A stretch of 64,000 nucleotides of DNA from Candidatus Jordarchaeales archaeon (GTDB lineage: Archaea > Asgardarchaeota > Jordiarchaeia > Jordiarchaeales > Freyrarchaeaceae): contig JAWAHN010000001.1 in the NCBI GenBank assembly GCA_038889235.1, positions 530,499-594,498 on the forward strand. Reading direction: 5' to 3'. The translations under genes were made by a program, and so were the position numbers. Shown here in pieces: positions 15,248 to 22,693 of the stretch (positions within the stretch are counted from its first letter, which is position 1; every line of letters starts with the position of its first letter). Below the pieces are notes generated by a model. The model made no database searches. It was not told the DNA's origin and saw nothing but the letters and a program-made list of their open reading frames with translations.

Positions 15248-15832
15248 ATGTCAAATAAAAATACGGGCGGTAAAGGGTCGTTTATCAATTTGCTGATCCC
15301 TCCAAGAGTGAGGGAAGTCAAGATAACAGAAGTTCTTCCCTGCCTCGCCGCCGAAGATAGGATACGGGTCGTGGGCAACACGGGTGAGAAACTAAGCGAC
15401 CTCTTGCCAGTCATATACCTCTATCTTCCCCAAGCAACGTATAGCAGGGAGTCGGACTCCGTGAGTTTTATGTTCGAAGAGCACCTCATCACTGTTTTTG
15501 GTGAGGGAAAAATAACAGCCACAAACCTGAAGGATAAGGATGAAGCTATACGCACTTTAAACTATGTTAAAGATCTGCTGAACAGGGCAGCGATCTACGT
15601 GAGCCGGCATGGAGTACCATCCCTCGAACTCATGAGTAGCAAGCCCAAAGTCAACCCAATCGAAATCAACAAAGCCTTACCAAAAAAGGACTGCGGAAAG
15701 TGCGGCGTATCTACATGCTATGGCTTCGCTGTAAAGCTCGCGCTCGGAGAATGCAAGCCAAGCATGTGCCCCTATCTCGACGCAAACAGCCAGAAAGAGC
15801 TACAAAAGAAAATACATTTCATTCAAATATAA
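15248..15832 (+). CDS. Protein with C-terminal CdhE/AcsC-type 4Fe-4S domain
   Basis: The 194-residue protein has an unassigned N-terminal domain of about 140 residues, then the four-cysteine Fe-S domain DCGKCGVSTCYGFAVKLALG followed by ECKPSMCPYL, where cysteines at DCGKCG, STC and SMC match the cluster-binding region of the gamma (corrinoid-methyl) subunit of CO dehydrogenase/acetyl-CoA synthase and related corrinoid activators. The CODH subunits themselves are not here. The N-terminal domain does not resemble the TIM barrel of CdhE. It may be an electron-transfer or corrinoid-reactivation accessory. ATG 15248 follows AAGAGGAGAG. Downstream neighbours are pseudogenes. Confidence 0.78.
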   Translation: MSNKNTGGKGSFINLLIPPRVREVKITEVLPCLAAEDRIRVVGNTGEKLSDLLPVIYLYLPQATYSRESDSVSFMFEEHLITVFGEGKITATNLKDKDEAIRTLNYVKDLLNRAAIYVSRHGVPSLELMSSKPKVNPIEINKALPKKDCGKCGVSTCYGFAVKLALGECKPSMCPYLDANSQKELQKKIHFIQI

Positions 15833-16072
15833 ACTATCAGTCCTCCAAGCATCATGAAAACTTCTTCCTAAAACGAAAACAACGTAACCTTCTTCTTTTT
15901 CTCTTTTCATTTAAAGCATCGCCTTCCAGGTTCAGTAGACAAACTTATTAAGTTTTGATAGAAGAAGTTGAAGATCGTTTTCTCTTCATCAAAAATAAGG
16001 AGGGTGAAGCTAGCGGAAGATTTGGTTTTGATCCTTATGGTGGCGTTAAAAGTGTTAGAGGGAGGGTTTTAG

Positions 16073-16470
16073 ATGCCTGAGAGGAGTAGTTGGGAGAGGC
16101 AAGCGGATAAAGATCTGAGTGTCGCTGAAGAACTGTTAAGGATGGTTTTTTGAGTGGGCTTGCTTTGTAGCTCAGCAGGCTTCGGAAAAGCTGTAAAGGC
16201 AGTTTTTCAGAAGTTGAACGCCACCGCTTGGGGCCACTCCGTATATTCAAAACCTATCTATTCCGAAACTGCTGACGGCAGCAACCCGTACTTCTAGAGG
16301 TAACCTTCAGGTCTTATGCGATCCGGAGCTCTTACAATCAGCATGTAGGTGACATTTTCACTGAGAATGAAGACATTAGGTACTTCTGCTTTTCACTTCC
16401 CTCCTACAGGTTACTCGGCGGATGACTGAGTATTTAAGAAGCTAGAGAGGTTTCTGAGAAAACGAATTGG
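16073..16470 (+). pseudogene. Decayed HEPN-domain toxin gene (MNT/HEPN pair remnant)
   Basis: ATG 16073 after GGAGGG opens a frame reading ERSSWERQADKDLSVAEELL; then, in a shifted frame, DGFFEWACFVAQQASEKL, a stop, and KAVFQKLNATAWGHSV. These are the hallmark HEPN segments (N-terminal helix, WACFxAQQAxEKAxKA and GHS). Further pieces appear to about 16470 (NQHVGD, FTENED). At least two frameshifts and one stop are present, so it is inactive. Immediately upstream a short frame ending in ALKVLEGGF could be the tail of the nucleotidyltransferase partner. The interval 15833-16610 otherwise shows no gene. Confidence 0.7.
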
Positions 16471-16610
16471 TGAAGTGGCAAATAATGAAGAAAAAAAGAC
16501 GAATGAACGAGGGACGAAATTGACGGGAGAAGACATGTTACCGCAAGGCGGAAAACCTTAAGGGCGCGAAAATATCTGAACGATGAATAAAAAAGTTAGA
16601 TTGGGGGGCT

Positions 16611-16988
16611 TTAGTCTTCCACTTCGATCCAGTTCATTTCGTCCTTGGAGTAGGCTGCAAGCTCGTAGTCCTTTGTCATCTCGATGGCGCCGTTCGGACA
16701 CGACAAAGTACATTGACCACAGAACATGCAGGCCGCCAGGAATATTTTGGGTCTTTTTCCTGTTTTTGTTCTTTGTCCTTCGGGTCTGGTGTCTGGCACC
16801 ATTGTTATCGCTCCTGTGGGGCAGTCTCTGGCACATAGGCTGCATCCATTGCACTTGTTAACGTGGTATATGTGTCTTCCTCGGTAGCCTTCGGGTACTG
16901 GGAGTTTTTCGAATGGATAGAAGACTGTTGCCGGCTTCCTCGTTAGGTGTTTCATGAGTAACGGGATTATGGCGGCTGGTCGTGGCAC
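16611..16988 (-). CDS. Hydrogenase/complex-I-like ferredoxin subunit (NuoI/EchF-type)
   Basis: A 125-residue 2[4Fe-4S] polyferredoxin with CNGCSLCARDC plus PTGAI and CMFCGQCTLSC plus PNGAI motifs. It bridges electrons between a ferredoxin donor and the small subunit of the membrane complex. GTG at 16986-16988 is chosen since GGAGGTG lies 7 nt upstream; a TTG two codons earlier is too close to that site. Last gene of the minus-strand hydrogenase operon, 13 bp after the H subunit gene. Confidence 0.88.
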   Translation of the reverse strand: MPRPAAIIPLLMKHLTRKPATVFYPFEKLPVPEGYRGRHIYHVNKCNGCSLCARDCPTGAITMVPDTRPEGQRTKTGKRPKIFLAACMFCGQCTLSCPNGAIEMTKDYELAAYSKDEMNWIEVED

Positions 16989-17001
16989 GTTCAAACACCT
17001 C

Positions 17002-18291
17002 CTACAGCATGCTCAAGGCTAGCATTATTAGTGTGGAAGTTGCCCTCCATCCGAAGAGGTCGAAGTAGGCTGCCGCCTGTATCACTACGATGTTGAGTAT
17101 CGTTAACGGGATGAGGTATTTCCAAGCTCCCGCCGTCACCTGGTCTATTCTGAACCTCGCGAACGCTGTCCTAAGCAGCGTTATCAGGAAGAGAACCGCG
17201 AAGAGCTTGACAAGGAACCAGCCAAGACCAATCAAGTACCCTAGTGGAAGGGCGCCAAACATTCTTTCAATGGGGGTTACCCCTATGCTGCTTCCCGGTC
17301 CATAGGGCCCGCCTAGGAACAACGCGGCAGCCAATCCAGCTCCGAATATCATCTCTAGATCGCCTGCCGCCCTGAACATTGCAAGTTTCTTACCAGAGAT
17401 TTCTGTTTGCCAGCCTGCAACTATCTCGGTGTGGGCTTCTGGTATGTCGAACGGGACTTTCTCCATTTCAGCCATAAGCGAGATCAGAAGCGAAACGAAC
17501 GATATTGGCGCCACGAGTATCAATGGCATTTTCGTGATCGCCTGGAAAGTGGTGATGTTCCCTATGGTTAATACCTGCAAGATGGAGAATGGTTGCAGCT
17601 GGAGCAGAGGGGCAATGTAGAACGTCCAAAGCTCGGGCATTAGCGTTGAGAGCAGCAGGTATTGTTCTATGGTCAGCCTCGGAAGGTTGAGAAGGCCGAG
17701 AAACGCCAACATCTGGGCGACTTGTTGTGGGGTTGCCATGTAGCACGCGACGACTAGCGCCGGTGTGAGTGCGGATAGTGCCAGTGGTACTTCAAACGCC
17801 ACAAGCTGCAAGCCCGACCTCGCGGTCCCTATTTCGCCAAACCTGCTGGTTGAGAACCAGCCCGTGAGTATCACGGTAATGGTGTACATGGTTGCCAGGA
17901 ATATTAGGAAGACGAGGTCGCCTTCGAAACTTATGATTCCCGATCCCTTGTAGACGGGAAGGAACATTACCATAGTTAGAGCCACGGTGAACGCCACTAT
18001 GGGCGTCGCTACCAAGCTCTTGGCGTCTGCGCCTTTCTGCACTACATCTTCTTTGGCTAGCAGCTTTATGAAGTCTGCTAGTGGCTGTAAGATGCCGTGC
18101 CACCCAGTATAGAATGGTCCGACGCGGTGTTGCAAGCGTGCATGGACTTTTCTGTCAAACCACTCGCCGAGGAAGGCTAATGCTACCATGAAGATTGCTC
18201 CCGGGAACACTAACAGCTTGAAGAGTTCTTTTGCGATGTTGAAGGCTTCGAGTTGCTGAGATAACAGGTAGAGGAGGAGTTCAGTGCTCAT
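17002..18291 (-). CDS. Membrane subunit H of hydrogenase/complex I (NuoH/EchB-like)
   Basis: The 429-residue protein has eight or more transmembrane helices and the NuoH hallmark segments: GEWFDRKVHARLQHRVGP, DFIKLLAKEDV, and EKVPFDIPEAHTEIVAGWQT with the acidic residues that form part of the quinone/proton channel. It anchors the peripheral arm and couples electron transfer to ion translocation. About 65 bp after the large-subunit gene. The length is longer than NuoH of bacteria (about 325) because of a central insert between helices (around residues 190-250). Confidence 0.93.
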   Translation of the reverse strand: MSTELLLYLLSQQLEAFNIAKELFKLLVFPGAIFMVALAFLGEWFDRKVHARLQHRVGPFYTGWHGILQPLADFIKLLAKEDVVQKGADAKSLVATPIVAFTVALTMVMFLPVYKGSGIISFEGDLVFLIFLATMYTITVILTGWFSTSRFGEIGTARSGLQLVAFEVPLALSALTPALVVACYMATPQQVAQMLAFLGLLNLPRLTIEQYLLLSTLMPELWTFYIAPLLQLQPFSILQVLTIGNITTFQAITKMPLILVAPISFVSLLISLMAEMEKVPFDIPEAHTEIVAGWQTEISGKKLAMFRAAGDLEMIFGAGLAAALFLGGPYGPGSSIGVTPIERMFGALPLGYLIGLGWFLVKLFAVLFLITLLRTAFARFRIDQVTAGAWKYLIPLTILNIVVIQAAAYFDLFGWRATSTLIMLALSML

Positions 18292-18356
18292 AGCCAGACC
18301 TCCTTTCTCCTTTTCGCGCCTGTCATTAATTTATACGTTTCCGTTAGAAAGACAGG

Positions 18357-19603
18357 CTACCACCGCCTCTCCTTCTCATTGAACTCCCTGCTATACTTTC
18401 GGAGTTCCTCCATTGACCAGACCCAGGAGTGTTCTTTCTCGACGTCCACGAACACTAACCTGTCCTCACATGAGAAGCATGGGTCAATTGACGCTAACGC
18501 CACAGGGATGTCTGCGATGTAGCAGCCTTTTAAGAGCTCTGCGACTGAGAGTATGTTCGCCATGGTCGGCGTCCTAATCTTGACCCTGTAAGGTTTATCG
18601 GTGCCATTGCTCTTCACATAGTAAACTAGCTCACCTCTCTGGGCTTCAAACCTAGAGAAGGCTTCACCCTCAGCCACACGCCGGATGAGCTTCTCGGGCA
18701 TGATGTTCCCGTCTTTAGGCATATGGTCGAGGCACCATCGGATGATCTTAATGCTTTCGAGTGTTTCGAGCACGCGCACAACAGCCCTACCGAAAGAGTC
18801 GCAAGAGTCCCACGTTACAACGTTAAACTCTGCCTCATCGTATTTCAAGTGCGGATCGTCTTTACGTACATCTCGCTCAACCCCAGCTGCACGAATGGTA
18901 GGGCCAACGGCTCCCAACTTTACGCCAGTCACAGGATCGAGAATGCCTACATCTTCAGTCCTCTTCCTGATAGTAGTCTCTTCAAGACACAATTTCTCGT
19001 AGTATTTCGTCCTCTCTTCGAGGTAGTCGAGACCTTTCCTGATTTTGTCAGCGAGCTCAGGAGTTATGTCCCTTCTAACACCGCCGATGATATTCATAGC
19101 ATAGTTGACCCTATTACCTGAAATAGCCTCAAGCAGATCCATAACAACTTCTCTATCACGCCACACGTACATGAACAGTGTCTCAAAACCAATTTCTAAT
19201 CCTAGAGCGCCAAGCCACAGCAGGTGGCTGTGGATACGCTCAAGCTCGCTCACTATGGTCCTGATAAACTTAGCTTTCTCACTAACCTCTATTCCGCCAG
19301 CCTCTTCAACAGCCAGCGAAAAGCAAGTCGTATTCGCGCTCCCCAAGGCGACGGGCACACATAGAACTTACGACATTTGCCTTAGAGGAGTTGCGCGTTC
19401 GAACATATACCGCAAACCCTTTCTACCAAGAATATTCCTTGTATGTAGGTCCTGTTTTCCAGCGCCTTTTCTATCCCCCTGTGAACATACCCGATCCTAG
19501 GTTTCACGTCTACGACTGTTTCTCCCTCAACAAATATCTGGAACAGTTCAGGCTCGTGTAGAGCAGGGTGTTGTGGGCCAATGGGTACTATTACGGGTGC
19601 CGT
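18357..19603 (-). CDS. Group-4-type [NiFe] hydrogenase large subunit, interrupted by a 59-nt insert
   Basis: The protein has both nickel-binding CxxC motifs: ERVCGICSNA near residue 65 and SIDPCFSCEDR near the C-terminus. Complex I subunit D lacks these, so this is a hydrogenase-type catalytic subunit. The N-terminal 70 codons (from about 19603, with PIGPQHPALHEPE and GYVHRGIEKALENRTY) and the last 325 codons (from 19334, NTTCFSLAVEEAGG) are in different frames. Removing 19335-19393 joins SNA to NTTC exactly as expected and gives 395 residues, a normal length. No ATG, GTG or TTG exists at the start; ATT 19609 or ACG 19603 follow GGGAGGTG. Alternatives: intron, recoding, pseudogene or assembly error. 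Confidence 0.75.
19335..19393 (-). other. 59-nt structured insert in the hydrogenase large-subunit gene
   Basis: The insert is bounded by a direct repeat CGCG (19335-19338 and 19394-19397). On the transcript its ends pair: CTCC with GGAG and AAGGC with GCCTT, with CGCG/CGCG as outer helix and a 3-nt CAA bulge at the 5' border. This recalls the bulge-helix-bulge splice sites of archaeal introns, but the second bulge is not clean. It contains an in-frame TAA. Excision by exact repeat or by the near-BHB cut positions both restore the frame. Confidence 0.55.
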
Positions 19604-20350
19604 TTTAATGCACCTCCCTTCTATATCTTGTTTTCACGTCTTTTGTTTTGTTTATAAAATGTTTTCGCCTTGTTTCTATAGAAAAGTCTTCGAACGTCAA
19701 CACGTTTTAAGTTTCCAACAGCGCTCTCTACGGCTTACTACCGTGACGAAGCTGCCTAAGGTCTACTATTTTTACCACTCACCTTTTCCTAACAGTTCTT
19801 AGTGCTACAGGCAGGTGCACTATTTCCTTCCGTTATCATTTGATTGCGCATTCATGTAGTGCATTCACACCACATAGCGAATTTAGGAGTATGAGCGCCG
19901 GCTTAATTCCATGTACGCTGAAGTTGGAGACTAGGGATTTCAATAAAGGGCTGGAAACCTTGTGAAAGAGTTAACGTCCGTGACCACGAGAAAGACTAAT
20001 AAAGCCGGTGGACGTCAGATCTTGATTAACTGTGCCGAACAGCGTCGAAGTTCAGCACTCGTGGGGACACGCATGGTGTCTCTTAAAAACAGGATTTTGG
20101 TTTTGAAAAGTGCAAGTTGTGTGAAGCGTCTTTATTGTTAAAAACCCCTTTTTTAATGTACTGCGTTTTAGTTAAGATTCAATAAGTTAGGATGCTATAA
20201 AAGTAAAGGGCAGAGTAGTGTTATTTTTTCTCAGGCTGTTGAAAAAGGGGGAGGGGTAGTGTTCTGCAGGGATGCCAGGGGGGCTTTTGGGAGGGAAGAA
20301 TTTATGTTTTTCTGACAGGGAGGGGGTCAGCTAGTGCTGTAGGATGGTTT
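19604..20350. other. 747-bp gap inside the hydrogenase cluster, no intact gene
   Basis: Between the large-subunit start and the C-subunit gene no frame of useful length has a ribosome site. A short plus-strand stretch near 19930 (RDFNKGLETL, then a stop) weakly recalls the end of TnpB-type transposases, so the gap may be a decayed insertion sequence. AT-rich tracts at 20140-20190 and a G-rich run at 20240-20300 are present. Confidence 0.4.
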
Positions 20351-20830
20351 CTACTCTTGTTGTGCCGGCTGCCAGTCCTTTCTAAGTGGGTATACGCCCT
20401 CCGGCCAGTCTTCGGGTAGTACGAGGCGTTCGAGGCTTGGGTGTCCTTCGAAAACTACTCCTAGGAGGTCGTGGACCTCGCGTTCGTAGAGGTTGCTTGA
20501 CGGCAGGATGTCTGTTATTGTTTCGAGCTTAGGGTTGGACTTTGGCACCATCGTCCTCACCATCACTGCTGTTTGAGGCTCCTTCGACCTCCACAAGTGG
20601 AATATTACCTCTATGTTTTCCCCGAGGTCGACGCCTGTTATCGTGGAGACGTGCCATAGGTCCCAGTTGTCTCTCATATACTCTATGACTTTCCTGTGCA
20701 CTCCAGGTTTTACTCTCAAGTGAATTCTCCTCGACCTTTTAATGTAGGCTTCCTCAAGTTGCGGCCCGAAGGCCGCTTTAAGTTCCTCGAGGAGTTGTTC
20801 CTCGCTCTTGGCCTCCTTCTTCTTGCCCAT
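20351..20830 (-). CDS. NuoC/EchD-like 30-kDa-type subunit
   Basis: The 159-residue protein carries the subunit C signature [20 protein letters not shown] and the C-terminal [10 protein letters not shown]. It is a non-catalytic peripheral-arm subunit that contacts the large subunit. The N-terminal 20 residues are charged ([16 protein letters not shown]), as in stand-alone C subunits. It follows the small-subunit gene by 12 bp; the SD GGGGGAAG precedes ATG 20830. A 747-bp gap then separates it from the large subunit gene, unusual for this operon type. Confidence 0.92.
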   Translation of the reverse strand: MGKKKEAKSEEQLLEELKAAFGPQLEEAYIKRSRRIHLRVKPGVHRKVIEYMRDNWDLWHVSTITGVDLGENIEVIFHLWRSKEPQTAVMVRTMVPKSNPKLETITDILPSSNLYEREVHDLLGVVFEGHPSLERLVLPEDWPEGVYPLRKDWQPAQQE

Positions 20831-20842
20831 CTTCTTCCCCCT

Positions 20843-21277
20843 CTACAGTTTTTGTATTTTTGCGAGAAGTTTCGCTACGCCGTCAATGATAGCCTCTGGC
20901 TTAGGCGGACACCCTGGCACGTACACGTCAACTGGGACTGCCGTGTCTATTCCCCCCTCGACCCCATAGCATCCCTTGAACACGCCTCCCGTGCATGCAC
21001 AGTTTCCAACCGCCATCACAAACTTGGGGTCGGGAACTTGCTCGTAGAGCTTCCTAAACCTGGCTTTCATTTGTTTAGTGATAGGCCCGGTGCAGACGAG
21101 GACGTCGGCGTGCCTTGGACTCCCCATTAGGAGAACACCGAAACGTTCGACATCGAATCGTGGCATTAGTGCTGCTAAGATTTCGATGTCACAAGCGTTG
21201 CATCCGCCGGTGTTCAAGTGGAGTATCCATGGCGACTTTAGCCTCGCCCATTTTATGACTTTGTCGAGGAGTCCCAT
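20843..21277 (-). CDS. Hydrogenase small subunit (NuoB/EchC-like)
   Basis: The 144-residue protein carries one [4Fe-4S] cluster: NTGGCNACDIE, then GNCACTGG and PGCPPKPEAI. The CxxC in GGCNACDIE, instead of the CC of complex I B subunits, is the form found in group 4 hydrogenases. It receives electrons from the I subunit and passes them to the Ni-Fe site. First gene of the minus-strand cluster, with a 222-bp divergent interval to the NuoA-like gene. ATG 21277 has a short GGAAGTGGTAC leader. Confidence 0.93.
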   Translation of the reverse strand: MGLLDKVIKWARLKSPWILHLNTGGCNACDIEILAALMPRFDVERFGVLLMGSPRHADVLVCTGPITKQMKARFRKLYEQVPDPKFVMAVGNCACTGGVFKGCYGVEGGIDTAVPVDVYVPGCPPKPEAIIDGVAKLLAKIQKL

Positions 21278-21499
21278 TGTACCACTTCCAAGACGTTTAG
21301 CGTTTAAACCATCCTGGCAGTTGGAGATTAGAAGAGTTCTCCCTTTTTTACTTTTCCGTTACCAGCGCAGCGCTCCCCCGACTCCCGGAAGGGGGTAAGT
21401 GATGACGAGGCCTTGCGGCGAAAAAGTAAAAAGGAGGGAGGTTTCTATTTTGTGCCGGCTCCCCCTTTTGGGCGCCTGTGTCCTCGCGGAGGTGAAGGC

Positions 21500-21817
21500 A
21501 TGTCTGGCTTACTGGCCTTGGGACTTGCAGTTCTAGTGAGTTTCCTTGTGGCATGTGCAATATACCTTACAGGGAAGGCTATTGGTGCTAAAGGCAAGGT
21601 GACGCCGGACAAGCTAGATCCCTATGCCTGTGGTGAGACTTTCCCCCCTGAGAAGTTTCAGTACAGGGTGCACCTAGTTTACTACGCGATATTCTTCACG
21701 CTGCTCGAAACGGCAGGAGTAATAGTGTTCACGTCCTCTTTCAGTAGTCCGCTATACGCCTTGATATACGTGGTGTTCCTAATGGTGGCAGCGCTTCTCG
21801 TCCTCTACAAGAGGTAG
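21500..21817 (+). CDS. NuoA-like membrane subunit
   Basis: A 105-residue protein with three transmembrane helices and the NuoA loop signature DKLDPYACGETFPPEKFQYRV, where the cysteine of the conserved loop is retained. ATG 21500 follows GGAGGTGA at 21488-21495. It is divergent from the B-C-D-H-I genes. NuoA is standard in complex I and Fpo but is not expected next to a [NiFe] hydrogenase with intact CxxC motifs, so the complex may be an intermediate type. The antiporter-like L, M and N subunits are absent from this window. Confidence 0.9.
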   Translation: MSGLLALGLAVLVSFLVACAIYLTGKAIGAKGKVTPDKLDPYACGETFPPEKFQYRVHLVYYAIFFTLLETAGVIVFTSSFSSPLYALIYVVFLMVAALLVLYKR

Positions 21818-22030
21818 ATGAGAGGAGCAGAGTAGGAGCAGACCTGTCCCCCTCTGGGCGACACATCATGTCCCATTTTTTCACATAATTACTTCAACGA
21901 TCCCTGTTATCATGCCGTTTTCTTGCCTATGCCTGTTTTCGAAAAATTATTTAGAAGGGTAGATTCCAGCTTTTTTAAGCGTCATTGGAGTGTGATTTGG
22001 TTGAAGTTCCGTTTTGAACTTGAAGGTGAA

Positions 22031-22453
22031 ATGATTGAAGTAGAGATGCCTGAAAATCTTTACTACCACCCAGATCACTGCTGGGCTAAAGTGGAGGATG
22101 GAAAGGTTAGAGTGGGCTTCGACGACTTTGGACAGGCTACAGCTGGGCAAATACTTTTCATCAGACTTAAACCTGTCGGAAAAGAGATTAAGCAAAACGA
22201 GACGTTCGGAACAATAGAGACTGGGAAGTGGGTTGGACCCTTAAGGGCGCCTGTCTCTGGAACAATAATTGAAGTGAACCCAGAGATTAAAACGAATCCG
22301 TCACTAGTAAACAAGGACCCGTACGGAAGGGGTTGGCTAATACTCGTCAACCCATCAAACTTAGAAGAGGAGCTTAAAAGGCTTATCACAGGCGATGCCA
22401 TAAAAGAGTGGATAGAAAGGGACATTAAGGAAAAGTTGAAGAAAGCTAAGTAG
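22031..22453 (+). CDS. GcvH-like lipoyl-carrier protein, second copy
   Basis: A 140-residue lipoyl domain of GcvH type: YYHPDHCWAKVEDGKVRVGF, DDFGQATAGQILFI, the lipoylation turn TIETGKWVGP with the lysine at residue 66, APVSGTIIEVN and NKDPYGRGWL. It is closer to true GcvH than the copy at 12.5 kb, which has ESVK. ATG 22031 follows AAGGTGA. No P or T protein genes are nearby; a role in glycine cleavage would need genes outside the window. Flanked by the NuoA-like gene and selD. Confidence 0.9.
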   Translation: MIEVEMPENLYYHPDHCWAKVEDGKVRVGFDDFGQATAGQILFIRLKPVGKEIKQNETFGTIETGKWVGPLRAPVSGTIIEVNPEIKTNPSLVNKDPYGRGWLILVNPSNLEEELKRLITGDAIKEWIERDIKEKLKKAK

Positions 22454-22693
22454 CATCTCCTAGTTCTATTTTTTCCTCTGCTGCAATTTCTCCCTCGATT
22501 GGGTGTTCAAAGAGAATTGGCACCTTCCTAAGTTTCATAGAGAGCGGAGGAAAGAGGCGCATAGTTTTGGCGTTGGAGAGCTTCATTTAAGCGACATGAA
22601 TTATTAATTTTACTTATAATTTTTCAAAAAGTTTTTTAGTTGCGAAGTGGGAATGTTGCTGAGAGCAAGGGGGTGAAGGAGTTAGAATACAGG

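Noticed and set aside
19080-19334. Reading the hydrogenase fragment from GTG 19358 as a complete gene
   Set aside because: This would lack the first nickel-binding motif and 65 residues of conserved N-terminus found in frame just upstream.
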